From positions 14,797,136 through 14,861,135 of the forward strand of contig VZDJ01000219.1 in assembly GCA_008694505.1 (NCBI GenBank): a stretch of 64,000 bases of DNA, written 5' to 3'. Position 1 is the first letter of the stretch. Each line of letters opens with the position of its first letter. The notes beneath the pieces are model-generated. The model saw only the letters and a list, made by a program, of their open reading frames with translations. It made no database searches and was not told where the DNA came from. Positions 12,886 to 24,504 of this stretch are shown here, piece after piece. This stretch comes from Cyanoderma ruficeps (lineage: Eukaryota > Chordata > Aves > Passeriformes > Timaliidae). The position numbers and the translations under genes are program-made.

Positions 12886-15800
12886 CTGGCCGGGCTGGTT
12901 CCTGTCGGCCCGTGGCTGCCTCCATTCCCTGCCCATCTCCCCCTGCCTGTCCCAGTGCTGGGACCATGTGAGAGCAGTCACTGGTGGGGCTGTAGCTTGC
13001 TGGTGGTACTGGGAGTTCTCTGTTTTAAACAAACTGTGCAGCCGTTCCTGAAGTGCTGTTCCCTGTTAAGATGTCACGATGTCACCCGGAGCTCACCTGG
13101 CGGGAGGACACCTGTGCTGGTCCTGCAGCTTCCTTCCTGCAGCGCTTGCTCGTGCTGAGAACTCATCCACTGCTGGCTCTCTGCTTCCTCCCTCCCTGTC
13201 TCCAGCCTTAGCAGCAGGCTCTGAGCTCCGTGCCAGCTTCTGTAGCAAAGCAGCCCTGTCATCTCCTCCCTCTGCACCATCGAGCACCATCCGTCTGTGC
13301 TTGGAACGTGGGACAGCAGCTCCAGCCCTCCTCCCCAGAGTCAGGACTCATCCTGGGCTCCCTCGCTCAACTGGAAAAGCTTTTAGATGGTTTATGAAAT
13401 GACTAAAGCAGGGAAATATTCCCACACATGGGAAACCAGCCAAGCAGCCAAGTGACAAGACAAACCCATGTGCTGGGTGTCATCAGGATTACAGAGGGAC
13501 ACGTCCGTGTTGTTGGAAAGAAGATCTTGAAATCTGTGCTGATGGAGATGAGGAACTGGTAAATGGAGATGTGGGGAAGGTCTGTGCTGAAGAATTTGAG
13601 ATTTTTTGGACCTGTTTGGTCAAGTGATGCTGACCACAGGCCATTTTAGGTGCCTGTTTCTTTAAATGTGTCATTTTTTCCGCCCAAACGAGCATGCAGC
13701 AACATTACTCCAGAGAGAGTAGCACTGCAGAGAGTTTAACATCATTTTTCTTGCATTAACGTACCAAGCACAGGAAGAGCCCTGCCAGACTGGAGCCCTG
13801 TGAGCTGGTGGTCAGGTCTGGGGTGGTGCTGCCAGTGCCCAGGAGCTGCTTTCTAGAGCCCACCCATCACTCCAGGCTTTGCCAGGACCTGCAGCACTGC
13901 TTGAGCTCCATGAGCTTCCCAATCCCAGGCTGCCTCCATTTCATTGAGGCGACAGCGCTGTGGCTGCTGGTGAGCTGCAGTCTTGTCCTTGTTTCAGCAG
14001 AGCTGAAGTGCTCTGGCATTACATAAAGCTGTAATTTTCTTTTTTCTTGTTACCTTTGAGAAGAACCTTATGTTCTGCAGCTAGGAATAGATCAGGGAGC
14101 AAAGGGCCGGGTGGTCCTTGATGTGTTTTACTGCAGTCAGGTACTGATCATGTCAGAGTGGGAATATTGTTGTTTATTCTTGAGGTGATTTCATGAAAGG
14201 GCTGGAATGCATCAGTGGGCTCTGCCCATCCATAGCTCTGAGATGTTCTGTGGCAGAAATAGCCCCGAGTTCCACAAAAATAAACAAGTTGTAAACATGT
14301 TTGAAGTGGAGCCGATGTCCTCTCGGCCAGGAGAACAAAGCAGCAGAAGTTGTCTGGAGACCTGCTGAGAGGGGCTCTGAGAGCTGCACATGCCTCGGGG
14401 GCCTGAGCCGGGTGAGGAGACCAGAGGGAGAGGAATGAAAGAGGCAGGTTAGGAGAAGGGATCACAAAAAACCCAAACATTTTAGCTCCAGCAACTCCAG
14501 CAGAGTCTTGAAACAAGAGTTTCTGCTTTTTTTCACATGTTTGGGCAGCAAACTGAACATCTGCATGGGAAAGGCAGCGTGTGCAGCTGACACGGGAAGC
14601 AGGGAGGAGGATTTAGCTCCTAAATAAGTTTCCAAGTGCTGTGTTTGCTGGAAGAGTGGGATTGCTGGAGGGACACGTGGAGTGGAAGGTGCAGGTGGCC
14701 CTGCAGGTGCTGTGGCACCGTGCCCTCCTTGCCCTGCCCGTGCCCAGCAGTGCTCCCTCCCTGCAGGATCTCAGCCACTGCTTCCGAGGTGCAGTCAGAC
14801 CAGTAGGAAGGGCAAGAGCCTCAGGATGCCTTGGGCTACAGACTCGTGGAGTTCCCCCAGCTGCTTCTGCCTGGAAAAGGTCCATTCTCACTATGGAAGA
14901 TTCTAATTTGAGCCATTTCTTTGTTTCCTGCTTCTGATGGTTTTGGTTCATAGCAATTTTCTCTGTTTTGTTTCCACTGTGCACCCAACAGGAAGAGCCC
15001 CTCGCAAAGCCCTCCCGAGTAAGAAGAAGGAAAAAAACCCTCCAGCTGACACTTGCTGCCTGCAGGCAGCAGGCAGAAGTTCCCCCCAGCCTCTCACCAC
15101 CTCTGCTCTTTTTGTGAGAAACAAAAGGAATCGGATCCTACAAGAAAACTGTTTTCTGAAAGGTCAGAGACCTTGGGATAGCCTGTTCCCTCACGTGCAC
15201 TGACATCTCCAGCCAGGCAGGACTCGGGTCTGGCAGTCACATAAGCTCAGGAAGGTGATAATCAAGCAGCAGCTTGAAAATAAATTCCTGTATTCCATGG
15301 GAGGGAGGTGAACCCTCCATAGCCATCACGGCCCAGGGTCTGTCAGTGCTGGGGAGCAGCTCAGGTGGGTCCTGAGCTATCCATGGGTTCTTCTTGAGGA
15401 AATGTTCTGGAAGGACTTGCAGAGCAGCTCGGTCACCACAGGACCATGTTCATCTCCTCTGATGGGCAGGGGTGCTCTGCCCACCCCAGTGCACACGCTG
15501 GCATTACTGAACCATTCTCTCCGTGGGTTTGCTGGGCACAGGGTGTTCTCTGTGCCACCGAGGATCCAAAGACACCAAAATCCTGCTCTGAATCAGTGTT
15601 AACTTCTTATGCAGAGGCTGGCCCGAGGGGTGGTTCTTTCAGGCTTTTTTCCCTGATAACTCTGAGATTCCTGCTGGTCGCATTCCCTGCTGTCATGAGC
15701 GGAGCGGGCTCGCAGTTGCGGAGCGATGACAGAGCGACTCAAGGAGCAATGAGAGCTGCATTCTTCTGACATGATTTCATCTCAAAAAGTGCAGTAGCAA

Positions 15801-15888
15801 TTTCCAGTCCTGGAGCCCTGTGCCATTGGATTTTCCTTCCTTCGTGCAGTGGAGAGGACCAGGGTTGGTGGCAGACACGGTGGCCGTG

Positions 15889-16186
15889 CCATGCTGGCAC
15901 ACCCAGTGCCATGTCCCAGTGGCCACCCCATGCTGGCACACCCAGTGCCGTGTCACAGTGGCCATTCCATGCTGGAACACCCAGTGCCATGTCCCAGTGG
16001 CCACCCCATGCTGGAACACCCAGTGCCATGTCCCAGTGGCCACCCCATGCTGGCACACCCAGTGCCATGTCACAGTGGCCACCCCATGCTGGCACACCCA
16101 GTGCCATGTCCCAGTGGCCACCCCATGCTGGCACACCCAGTGCCATGTCACAGTGGCCATTCCATGCTGGCACACCCAGTGCCATG
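15889..16186 (+). repeat. 39-bp minisatellite, 7.6 copies
   Basis: Units start at 15889, 15928, 15967, 16006, 16045, 16084, 16123 and 16162 (partial). Each begins CCATGCTGGCACACCCAGTG and ends CAGTGGCCACC or CAGTGGCCATT. Because 39 is a multiple of three, all frames stay open and produce false open reading frames of 130-170 codons on both strands. Confidence 0.97.
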
Positions 16187-17827
16187 GTCTCTTGCCCCTG
16201 GAGCCTGCTGCCCACAGCCACAGTGGTGGGAGGGCTGGTGGGTGTTGGTGGCCGCTCTCAGCAGGACAGGCTCAGCCACATTTTGGTCACCAGCTCAAGT
16301 GACCACCTTGGCCAGGCTCCTCCTGGAGAAGGGAATTGCTAGGCCATCTCTTTGAAAGAGCTGGTGCTCAGAGGATTCATTTGGGCCGTTTGGGATGACT
16401 TGGTGACCTTGGTAGCAGCTCCTGTTTGGGGGTGGGAATAGATGGAGTATCCGGTAAGTACCAATGGCTGTCAGGTTTGGTAAAGACGAAGGAAAACTCA
16501 TTTTTCAAAAGATGGACAGTTTTGATGATAGAAATGCTAAAGGATTGTTTTTAAATGGTGATGATGATTAGCAGAACATTTTGAGGGTCTTGTTGATAGC
16601 CTGCCTGACAGCATTCCCTGTTCTCCAGCCTCTGGTGAAGTCATTCACTGCTGTATCCCATTTCTCTATGTGTGTAATCTTCTGACATAATAAAGGTGTT
16701 GCCTGTAATTTCAGAGGGAATTAATCAGTGTCTGTTGAATCCAGTGACACAGCTTCTGCAAGGAGTCCAGCCAAGAGTTTTGCCGTAAGCAGAGGTGGTC
16801 CAATTTCCAAGGGGAAATCATCCATGTCATAAATATCTCCCCGTGGTGGCACCAGAGGACACTGGGGAAGGTTAAACGTTGGTCTGAACTCCTGTAGGGG
16901 TGAGATTCTCCACATGTTCTGGAGCCACCATTCCCTGAATCCCTTCCCTGTACCCAAGAGGCCCCAGCTGAAGGGTAAGGACATCCTGGGGGTTGTGCCC
17001 TGTCTCCACCTCATCACAGACCTGTGTGATCAGACCTGTCTCTCTCTCAAGGTAAAAACATAAGTCACAATGCTTTTACAGAACTTCTTGTTTTTACAGA
17101 GGCATTTGCAATGTGGAGAGGGATTTCTGGTGTTTTATCAGGGATGGACTTTCTAATCTGAATTGGATAGGGAATATCAGTGAGTTGCTCAGCAGAGAAG
17201 CAGTAAATGAGTCAAACTGGTATGATAGTGCAATAATTGCTTTTTGGTGAACCTTAGAATGACTTGAATCAAGCAGTTTGGAAGAACCCAAAAACTTGTG
17301 TGTGCCATTACCAGTTCAGTAACTGGCTTCAGCTCCAGTTGGCAGCTGTGGCTTCAGGAATCAGCACAAGGGGAGAAAGGATGTAAAACGTGGAAAACAG
17401 AATCAATGACATTTTTATACCCTGAATGCATGAGCACCACAAGTGACAGACAGAAGGGGGTGGAGGCTGCTTGCAGGCACCATTAATATCCAGAAATACC
17501 AGCAGCTATTTCTGGGAACCCTGGGAGAGCACGAGGCAGGTAAGTGGCCGTGCTGCCAGCACAGACCCTCGGCACACGGGGTGCCAGGTGCCAGGGACAG
17601 GGCAATGGAGTGGGGGTTAATTGGAAGATCCAGCTCTTGTTGTCCAGACAAATGCAGATCCAGCCTTGAAGCACTTCCCAAGGTCCTGGCACTTCATTTC
17701 GTGGCTGTGTCTCATGCTGGGAATATTCCCAAGGCACTCGCTATCGCCGGCTGTCGTCTCCGTGTCTCTGGGTTGCTGTTTGTTGCTGTGGTTGCACGTT
17801 GATAAAGTCTCTGGTTATGTCTTGCAG

Positions 17828-17938
17828 CCCTCAGAATCCAAGCCCAACGTCACCCCTCTCACCGTCCTGGCCCATGTTCTCTGCACCATCGAGTCCTATG
17901 CCCACCTCCTCTACGTCCAGCGACTCATCCCCCATCAG
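17828..17938 (+). CDS. ARHGAP26: ARHGAP26 coding exon: Pro/Ser-rich linker before the SH3 domain
   Basis: A 111-bp exon encoding PQNPSPTSPLSPSWPMFSAP followed by a Ser/Thr-rich run ending SSDSSPI. It is nearly identical to the mammalian ARHGAP26 linker (known family; from memory). The acceptor is TCTTGCAG at 17827. The donor is ATCAG|GTCTGT at 17938/17939, so the exon ends with AG, which joins C of the next exon to give Ser. The linker is a likely phosphorylation and protein-interaction region; no catalytic residues are here. The donor is not a strong consensus, and the frame stays open past it for 17 more codons (see the read-through finding); in mammals a longer isoform uses a donor further downstream. 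Confidence 0.95.
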
Positions 17939-19792
17939 GTCTGTGGCACAATTCGCTTGGCTTTTTGTTGCTTTTGCTATTTCTGTTTAATTTCCCCGGT
18001 TTCCCCCCACTTCACTTCCCTTTCCCTTGGCATCCTGCTCGAACCCACACAACCCAGCTGTCTGCACTCAGCAAGAGGGGAGCTTTCAAACCCTCCTGCC
18101 CCAGGAGAGCCCCTTGGAACACCCTGAGCCCTGGCTGGAGCCCTCAGCCCCCGGGTCAGGGGAGCAGGAGCTGTGCTCGGTGTCTCTGCTGGGCTCAGCT
18201 CGGCTCCTGCTGGCTTTGCTCTGCTCTGCAACAGGTAAGAAGTGTGCTGCGAGGAGTAGAGAGCCTTTGGAAAGCTCTGCCATCCCTGGTTCTCTGCCCA
18301 CAGCCTCCTCTGGGATCCCAGGAGGGTGTAGCACAGGCTGCTCTGTTCTCAGGATAAAGGTCCTTGGGCATTGGGAGCAAATCATTCCTGGAAGCTGCAG
18401 ATGGCCCAGTGCAGGATTCCCAGCAGCTCCCAGAGCTGTGTGGCAGCCCCTGGGGTCCCCCAGTGCCCTGGGGTGCCTGGCACCAGAGCAGGCACTGCCC
18501 AGGGCTGTACCCTGGGCACCAGCGCTGCCATTGTGCCCTGGATTCACTGTGAAAATCCCTTCTGGTTTTCATCTGATGGTCCCAAGCACTCCACGTGAGC
18601 GCTGCCTCCCCGGCAGTGAAGAACGCTCTGGAGTGGGAGGATTGTTTGCCTCTCCTGGTCTTTAAGTGTTTGGGAGCTGCCCGTGTCAGGCAGCTGGAAT
18701 TTGGAGAGGAGAGGTCTCCATTTTGGGGCTCTCTTTGCAGCAAAGCCAAAGCCTTTCCCAGCACTTGGGTTGGTGTGAAGGGGAACTGCTCCTGCCGTGA
18801 AGCGTTGCTGCTCCCCTGGGCTTGTCCAGGGAACTCAGGGGAACTTCAGGTCCTCAGAAAGATAAAAAATTGGTAAAACTGCTGATCTGAAATGGTGACA
18901 CCTTGTTCCCCACCCCAGCAGCTCCTGAGGGCACTTCACCCCTTCCCTTGGCCGTGTCACAGCAGAGCAGCAGTGCTGGGTGAGGCTGGCTGCTTGAGTG
19001 GCCAGGGCCAGCCTGGGTTGGCACTGTCACTGTCACCAGAGCCTGGCAGTGTCCCAGCTTTCCACCAGCCCTGCTGCAGCCCAAAGCTGGGAGGGATGGG
19101 TGGGGATTCCAGGTGCAGCTCTGTGTGCCTGTGCTGTGCCTGAGGAGCCCTGAGGTCCCCCATTTTCTGCTCTCTGCCAGCAGTTTGCTCCATTCCTGGC
19201 TCTCCCTGCTCTGATTCCCTCCCCTGCAGCGTGGGCACGCTGACACTTCCAGCAGAATCTAATGGCTGTTAAATCTTTTTTACCTTCACGTACAGGCTCT
19301 AAAGAGGTGCAGCAAATTCTTCACGGACCTGCCTGCCTTTCTGTTTTGAAATAACCTTCCAAAAGTGCTAATTCTTCCCTGTGAAATTCTCCTTGTGGTT
19401 GCAGCTGCCCTTGGATGGGTTTGGCAGGGCCGGTGGCAGCGGGTCACTGCCAGCACCTGGTGCCACCTTAGCTCTGTGCCCACGTCTGGTCAGTGATGGC
19501 CCCTCAGATACAAAACATTCCAGCTCCAGCCTAGAGCCTGGAGCTGTCCTGGGCACCGCTGGCTTGGGCTGGTGCTGTCTGGGCACCAGTGGGCTCCAGT
19601 CCAGGCGGTGCCAGCTGGGCTCAGACTGGGATTGGCGCTGTGGTGAAACATCATCCCCAGAGCCTTCAGCCTCTGCTGCTGTCTCCGTCCCCGTCCCTGG
19701 GCAGCACAGGAGGAGCCCAGCAGCCCCCCATGGCCCCACAGCCCTGGGCAGGGTGTGGGGGGCCCTGTGCCCACCGCTGGCCTCTCTTGCAG
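17939..19792 (+). other. ARHGAP26: ARHGAP26 1.85-kb intron before the SH3 exons
   Basis: Bounded by GT at 17939 and AG at 19792. Its first 52 bases are an in-frame continuation of the upstream exon, ending in TAA at 17988-17990. The rest is GC-rich, with many chance open frames on both strands and no recognisable element. Confidence 0.9.
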
Positions 19793-19884
19793 CTCCCCCC
19801 TGCGCAAGGCCCGCGCGCTCTACGCCTGCAAGGCCGAGCACGACTCCGAGCTCTCCTTCACGGCCGGCACCGTCTTCGACAACG
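19793..19884 (+). CDS. ARHGAP26: ARHGAP26 coding exon: first half of the SH3 domain
   Basis: A 92-bp exon encoding SSPLRKARALYACKAEHDSE followed by LSFTAGTVFDN. ALYAC is the SH3 ALYDY-type motif and the acidic EHDSELSF stretch is the RT loop, which with the n-Src loop forms the Pro-rich ligand groove. Acceptor CTTGCAG at 19792; donor AACG|GTGAGT at 19884/19885. In frame with the exon at 17828-17938 (AG + C = Ser) and with the last exon (G + TT = Val). In the family this SH3 binds focal adhesion kinase, PKN-type kinases and dynamin (established for mammalian GRAF1). Codons are strongly GC-ending, unlike the intron around it. Confidence 0.97.
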
Positions 19885-21575
19885 GTGAGTGCTGGGCTGT
19901 GCCCCCAGCCCGTCCCACGGCCCGGGGGGACCCCGCAGAGCCCTCCCCTGCCTCCAGACCCTTCCAGGTTTGAGGGAGAGCCGTGCCCGCCCCGGTGTTT
20001 GCCGGAGGCTGAGCCATTCCCAGAGGGCTTCTGCGAAGGGGAGATTAGATTCCGGGTATCGGCACCAGAAATACTCTGGGTAATGTTGCTGTAATGTTTT
20101 GTGCAGGGGATGGGAAAGCCACGTGTGCTTTTTTTCCCCTCTGGATATGAGTGCTGGAGCAGGTGGGCTTTGCTCACGAAGAGATCATGCTAATGAGCAC
20201 AGATTGGTGTTTCCTGCACCGAGAGTTTGTGCCCTGTGGAACTGAACAGCTCCGGCTCAGTTATAATCCTGGTGTGAAGACAAAACTTTTTACTGCTTTC
20301 CAAGTCATTCTTGGCTTTTAAATGTTAAGCATTGTCATTTGGGAAGCTGCTACCACAGGCACTGGTTTTGCCCTGGGATATAGAGGCGAATACAGCAGAA
20401 AGGGGAGGAGAATGAATACATGTGAATTAAAGACAATCCTTCTCCGAAGCAGCTCCATAGTCATCTAATAAATAAACATGGTCTCCCCTCTGAGGGCCCG
20501 TGGGAATCAGAGCAGCTAGGAGGGGAACAAGTTTGAATTAAATACATTATGTTTGCTGATAAAAATCAATGGATTATTCAAGGGAAAAAGTACACAGCGT
20601 GTTCCAGTCACTCAGCAGCGCAGCCAGGGCTCACGTTGGCTGGAGGGTGTGAGGTAGGGCCAGCCTGGCTTGGTGGGAGTCTTGCTGTGATCAAGGGGCT
20701 TTACAAACCCCAGCAAAGGCACAGGGATCTGGGCAATACTTGGAGCCAGGTTCTGGTTTGACTTTGAGCTTCTTTGAAGCTGCACGTGGCTGAGCAGCAG
20801 CTTGATCCAGCTGGGGTTTGGGGCTGCTGCTGCCCACAGGGAGCAACACCCACGGGGGCACTTGGAGAGCTCCAGTTCAGCTGGTGCCTCGTGCACTGAC
20901 CCCAGACAGAGAGTGAGGAGTGAGGCCAGACCTGCACAGTCACAGGAGCCCAGGGAGCTCCAGGAGCTCTGGAACACCAGCTTCCCACCATTATAGTGGG
21001 GAGGGGGGTATTCCTCTGCCTGCAGGCGTAACCCTGGCCTGGCTCCTGCAAAATCAGCAAATTTTTGGGAGTTGATTGAATAAAGAAAGGCTTTTGAGGA
21101 CTGATCAGGTTTCTGGTTGCACACAATCAGGTTGCAGGGTTTGCTTTCCCGCTGGGATTGTTCCCTAATGCAATTTCCCTCCCAGCCTGGGCCCAGGCCA
21201 AGGCGGGAAGTGCAGAGTTACCATGTGATGGAGTTAACCACGTTCTCTCCAACTTCCAAGAGATCTCAGCTCAAATCCTGAGGAAGTTTTGAGCCTCTGT
21301 TTTTATCCCAAATACTTCACTTCCCTCAGCCCAGCAGCCCCAGGGGGTATCTGGAGCCTGCAGTGGGATCCACTTGGTGAAGGAAAGGCCAGGGAGTCCC
21401 ATGGGGAGCAGGCAGGGACAGAGCATTTCATCTGCCGTGGTGTGTTCACAGAGTCATGGAATGGTTTGGGTCAGCAGGGACCTTCAAGATCATCTTTAAC
21501 TCTGTTAGTTTCTTTTCTTAAAAAGGCAATGCAAATTCAAGGTCTGACGTGCCCTTCCTTCCCCTGTCCCTGCAG
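19885..21575 (+). other. ARHGAP26: ARHGAP26 1.69-kb last intron
   Basis: Splits the SH3 domain. Bounded by GTGAGT at 19885 and CTGCAG at 21575. Apart from a CR1 3'-end fragment at about 21446-21500 I see no identifiable element. Confidence 0.9.
21446..21502 (-). mobile_element. CR1 LINE tail
   Basis: CAGAGTCATGGAATGGTTTG, then GGGACCTTCAAGATCATC; reverse orientation, degraded. Confidence 0.75.
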
Positions 21576-21664
21576 TTCACCCATCCCAGGAGCCCGGCTG
21601 GCTGGAGGGGACCCTCAACGGCAAGACAGGACTGATCCCCGAGAACTACGTGGAGTTCCTATAA
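21576..21664 (+). CDS. ARHGAP26: ARHGAP26 terminal coding exon: second half of the SH3 domain and stop
   Basis: The last coding exon encodes [20 protein letters not shown] then PENYVEFL and a TAA stop at 21662-21664. The WLEG tryptophan and the PENYV motif are the conserved ligand-groove residues of SH3 domains. Acceptor CCCTGCAG at 21575. Protein ends exactly where the mammalian protein ends, so the C-terminus is intact. The 3' UTR follows directly. Confidence 0.97.
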
Positions 21665-24300
21665 CTGTGGGGTGCACAGAGCCACTGCCGAGCGTTCCAT
21701 GGTATCCATGGGGAGTCCTGCAGGCCCCTGTGCCCACTGTGTGCCCGGGGTGAGGACAGCCCTGTGCCCGCTGCTGGATGTTTGTGTGGATCAGACCCGC
21801 CTCTCGCTCCCGGGGACATGCACAGACCCCCCCAGTCCACATCCCAGCCATGGAAAACCAGCCAAGGGACGGCCCAGTGCTCCGAGGGGCCGAGCTGAAG
21901 ACTGGGAATGACCCCGAGAAGAGGATTCCTTGCAGGGGGACATTCCCCGGCTGTGCCGGGCATCAGGGAGCCCGGGGTCCCACCGAGGAGGAGTCCTGTG
22001 CCCCCGGAGCCTTCCCTGGGCTTCTCTGGCTGCTCTCAGCGCTGCCAGGGAGCTCCCCGAGTTCCGGGGCAGGGGAAGGGCTGGGGGCTGAGCTCCCTCG
22101 GTGGCCGGGCAGCCCTGGGGTGTCCCCTCTGTGCCCCCTCAGCGCCGGCTCTTGCGGGCGAGAGCGAGCCCCGGGTGGGCTCAGCAGGAACCTGCTGGAG
22201 AGAGGATGTTTTGGACCAAACCTCTCAAACTCTTTTATTTCCAGGATTTCGATTTTGTGGGGTAACCCTCGGCCCGTGCGAGGTGAGCAGCCCGCGCTGC
22301 CTCCCCCTGCAGCCCCAGACAAGCCCCGCCAGTGTTGTTTGGGTGTTTGGTACCTCCCCGTCCCAAATCCCCCTGTACAGACACATCCGCGCTCCTGCCA
22401 GTGCCCAGGCTGCCGACTGCCCCCCTGGAGCTGCCTCTGCCTCTCTCCAGCGCTGTTTTTTCAGGCCTCCCCTTGCTTGCAGCCTCCTCCGTGCCAAGTC
22501 TGTGCAGTGCTGGTTGTGCCAGGTGAATTATTTCCACCCTTGCGGGGCGTTCGCTGTTGGTGTGGCCAGGACGGGGCTGTGCAGAGCCGGGGACGAGCCC
22601 TCGGCTGCGGCAGCCCGGCTCCTGCCCCCATGGACACGCCTGGAGGGCTCGGCGGGGCCGGTGTGCGAACCCCTCATCGTTCCCGGCCCTTCTGAAAGGG
22701 CAGGGTGGGAGAAGGAGCCCTGTTTGACTGCAGAGCCGGGATCTTCAGAGCTGGAATCATATTTTATAAAAAGCAAGTCTCAAAAGAATATCCCAGCCCG
22801 TGGCGCTGGGGATGGATGTCGTGGCTTTTTTGTAACAGTTTTGAAGACTCTGAGTGACTGAATTGCTCTATGTGTCACTTTTTATTTTTGAAAGGATTAA
22901 TGTATAAATAGAGTATCTTAAAATATTATGAGGAAAAGATCTATATTTGATATTTTTAGAAGAGCTGTAAGGAGAGAAGCAAAGGACATTTGAAGCCGGT
23001 CACCGAGAGGCTCCAAAGCCCCCGACCCCAGCCTGGAGCTGCTGCTTCCTTCACCTCCTGCTGTCACTTAGAGAGAAGGGAGCTGAAATTTCAGCCCTTT
23101 TCACGTTTTTGTCCACAGTAATTAAACTTCCTGGGCTTTTGTCTTGGGGAAAAAAAAAAGAGGCGAAAGACGATCATTTTTTTCCTGCTTTCCAGGGTGG
23201 GTGGCACAGCTCATTCCCATGGGATCACGCTGTCTCCATAACACTCTGAACCCCTGGGGAACACTCTGGGCCCCTCACATGGCTGGTGTGGTTTGGGCAG
23301 GGGTGAAGTGCCCAAACTGCCTCGTGGCCTCTGCTCTGAGGTGTTGGATGAAGAGGGTGAGAGGTCTGTGGGGATAGAATCTGGTGTTTCCCTAGCACGC
23401 TGCTGGTTCATCTCCATCCTTGGATTTTATAGCCAACTTTTGTGCTATTTCTTGGCTTTCCTGAAGGCGAGGATGAGGCCAGGCTTTATCCAGCCCTGGC
23501 ATCAGATGGGGCTGGGCTGTGTCCAGCCTTGCCTTGGGCTGAGGCCAGGCTTTCTCCAACCCCGGCATCGCTCCGTGGCTGTGCTGGGACCCCGGGGCCG
23601 GCCCTGCCTGGGGCGGGGGTGGGAGAGGGATGGGGAGGGCTAATGGAAAGGATTTTAGAAAAAACCCTTAATATTTCATCTGTCAGCACTGTATGTTTGT
23701 GTTTGTAACTGTCCTGTCCCAGCCCCTCCCTCCTGCCTTCCCGGGATGCTGCTGGAGCAGAGCGAGCTGGGGATGAATGGGAATTGCAAACCTGCCAAGA
23801 GCCCTGCAAAAGGCATTATTTGGGGTCGGGGTATTTAGGGCCCTGCTTAGCAATGCTGTGTGAGCACCAGCCCTGCGCTGCTCCCGCCGTGTCCCCACAA
23901 AACCTTTCTGTGCAGGGCTCCCCCTCGGCTCCTTGGATACTCCAGTTACTCCAAGACTGGAGTAAATTCCTTTTCAGAGGCACTTGGGAGCTTTTGGATG
24001 TGCTACCTAGAGAGTTTCAGTGGGAACAAAAGTCCCACGCAGATGTATTTACAAGATGTCTCCTGGAGGAAAGGAAATCAAACCGAGGCAGAAGTTATTG
24101 CTCTTACAGGAGAGCCAGTGGAGTATTTTTTTTTGTAATTAAAATTTCCAAAAAGAAAAACTTGTCTGGAATGCTTACTAAATGTTCCCATTTTGGGCCA
24201 GCTTTATTACTGTAGTAAACATTGGTTTATTCCAAGAGAAATTAAAGATAGGAAATATTTTTTTTAAAACCAGCCTGACACAGCATTTGATGCTTAATAT
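21665..24300 (+). other. ARHGAP26: ARHGAP26 3' UTR (at least the proximal part; 3' end uncertain)
   Basis: Begins right after the stop codon. The first 1.2 kb is very GC-rich, with few stop codons in any frame, then it changes at about 22860 to an AT-rich stretch typical of a vertebrate 3' UTR. ATTAAA poly(A)-signal variants occur at 23121, 24137 and 24241; the first is followed by a GT-rich stretch. Human ARHGAP26 has a 3' UTR of several kilobases, so the transcript may extend past this point towards the AATAAA at 28399. The end cannot be fixed without RNA data. Confidence 0.6.
23121..23126 (+). terminator. ARHGAP26: Candidate proximal poly(A) signal of ARHGAP26 (ATTAAA)
   Basis: ATTAAA is followed within 10-30 bases by a G/T-rich tract (CTTTTGTCTTGGGG), the usual downstream element. 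Use would give a 3' UTR of roughly 1.5 kb. Weaker than the canonical hexamer; one of several candidates. Confidence 0.4.
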
Positions 24301-24504
24301 TAAAATGATCAGTCAAAATGAAGCGAAAGCTGGGTGGTGATGCTGCTGATGGGCAGAGCCTCTCCCACAGCCCCTGGCCAGTCACTGTGGGCATTAAACC
24401 AAAAAAACAAAGATGGTGCAGTGATGTCTGTTGGAGCTGCCATCACAGGAGTCTCTTGGTGCAGTCCTGACAGGTTTGACATCCATGGCCGATGTTCCAC
24501 AAGT

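Larger units (their letters stand above)
1296..17827 (+). other. ARHGAP26: ARHGAP26 16.5-kb intron
   Basis: A single intron between the PNSL linker exon and the PQNPSP linker exon; the two join directly in the known protein, so no coding exon is expected inside. It holds six CR1 fragments (about 4750, 5609, 6408, 8051, 10380 and 12655), a short GGACAGACAGAT repeat (8744-8790), a 39-bp minisatellite (15889-16186), a small compound repeat at 1869-1934 and moderately CpG-rich stretches at about 1740-2000 and 9740-10140. The remaining spans show nothing I can name. Confidence 0.9.

Noticed and set aside
14937..15203. Possible extra ARHGAP26 exon with a basic KKKEK stretch
   Set aside because: The flanking linker exons join directly in frame in the known protein; this frame has no matching phase or similarity.
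15889..16186. CRISPR-like array
   Set aside because: The units are contiguous tandem copies without unique spacers, in an intron of a bird gene.
15739..16355. Open frames of 130-170 codons on both strands
   Set aside because: They follow the 39-bp repeat, whose period is a multiple of three; the translated text is a 13-residue repeat with no known domain.
16721..17017. 98-codon minus-strand frame that looks mildly protein-like
   Set aside because: I recognise no domain, it lies antisense in an ARHGAP26 intron, and has no splice or promoter context.
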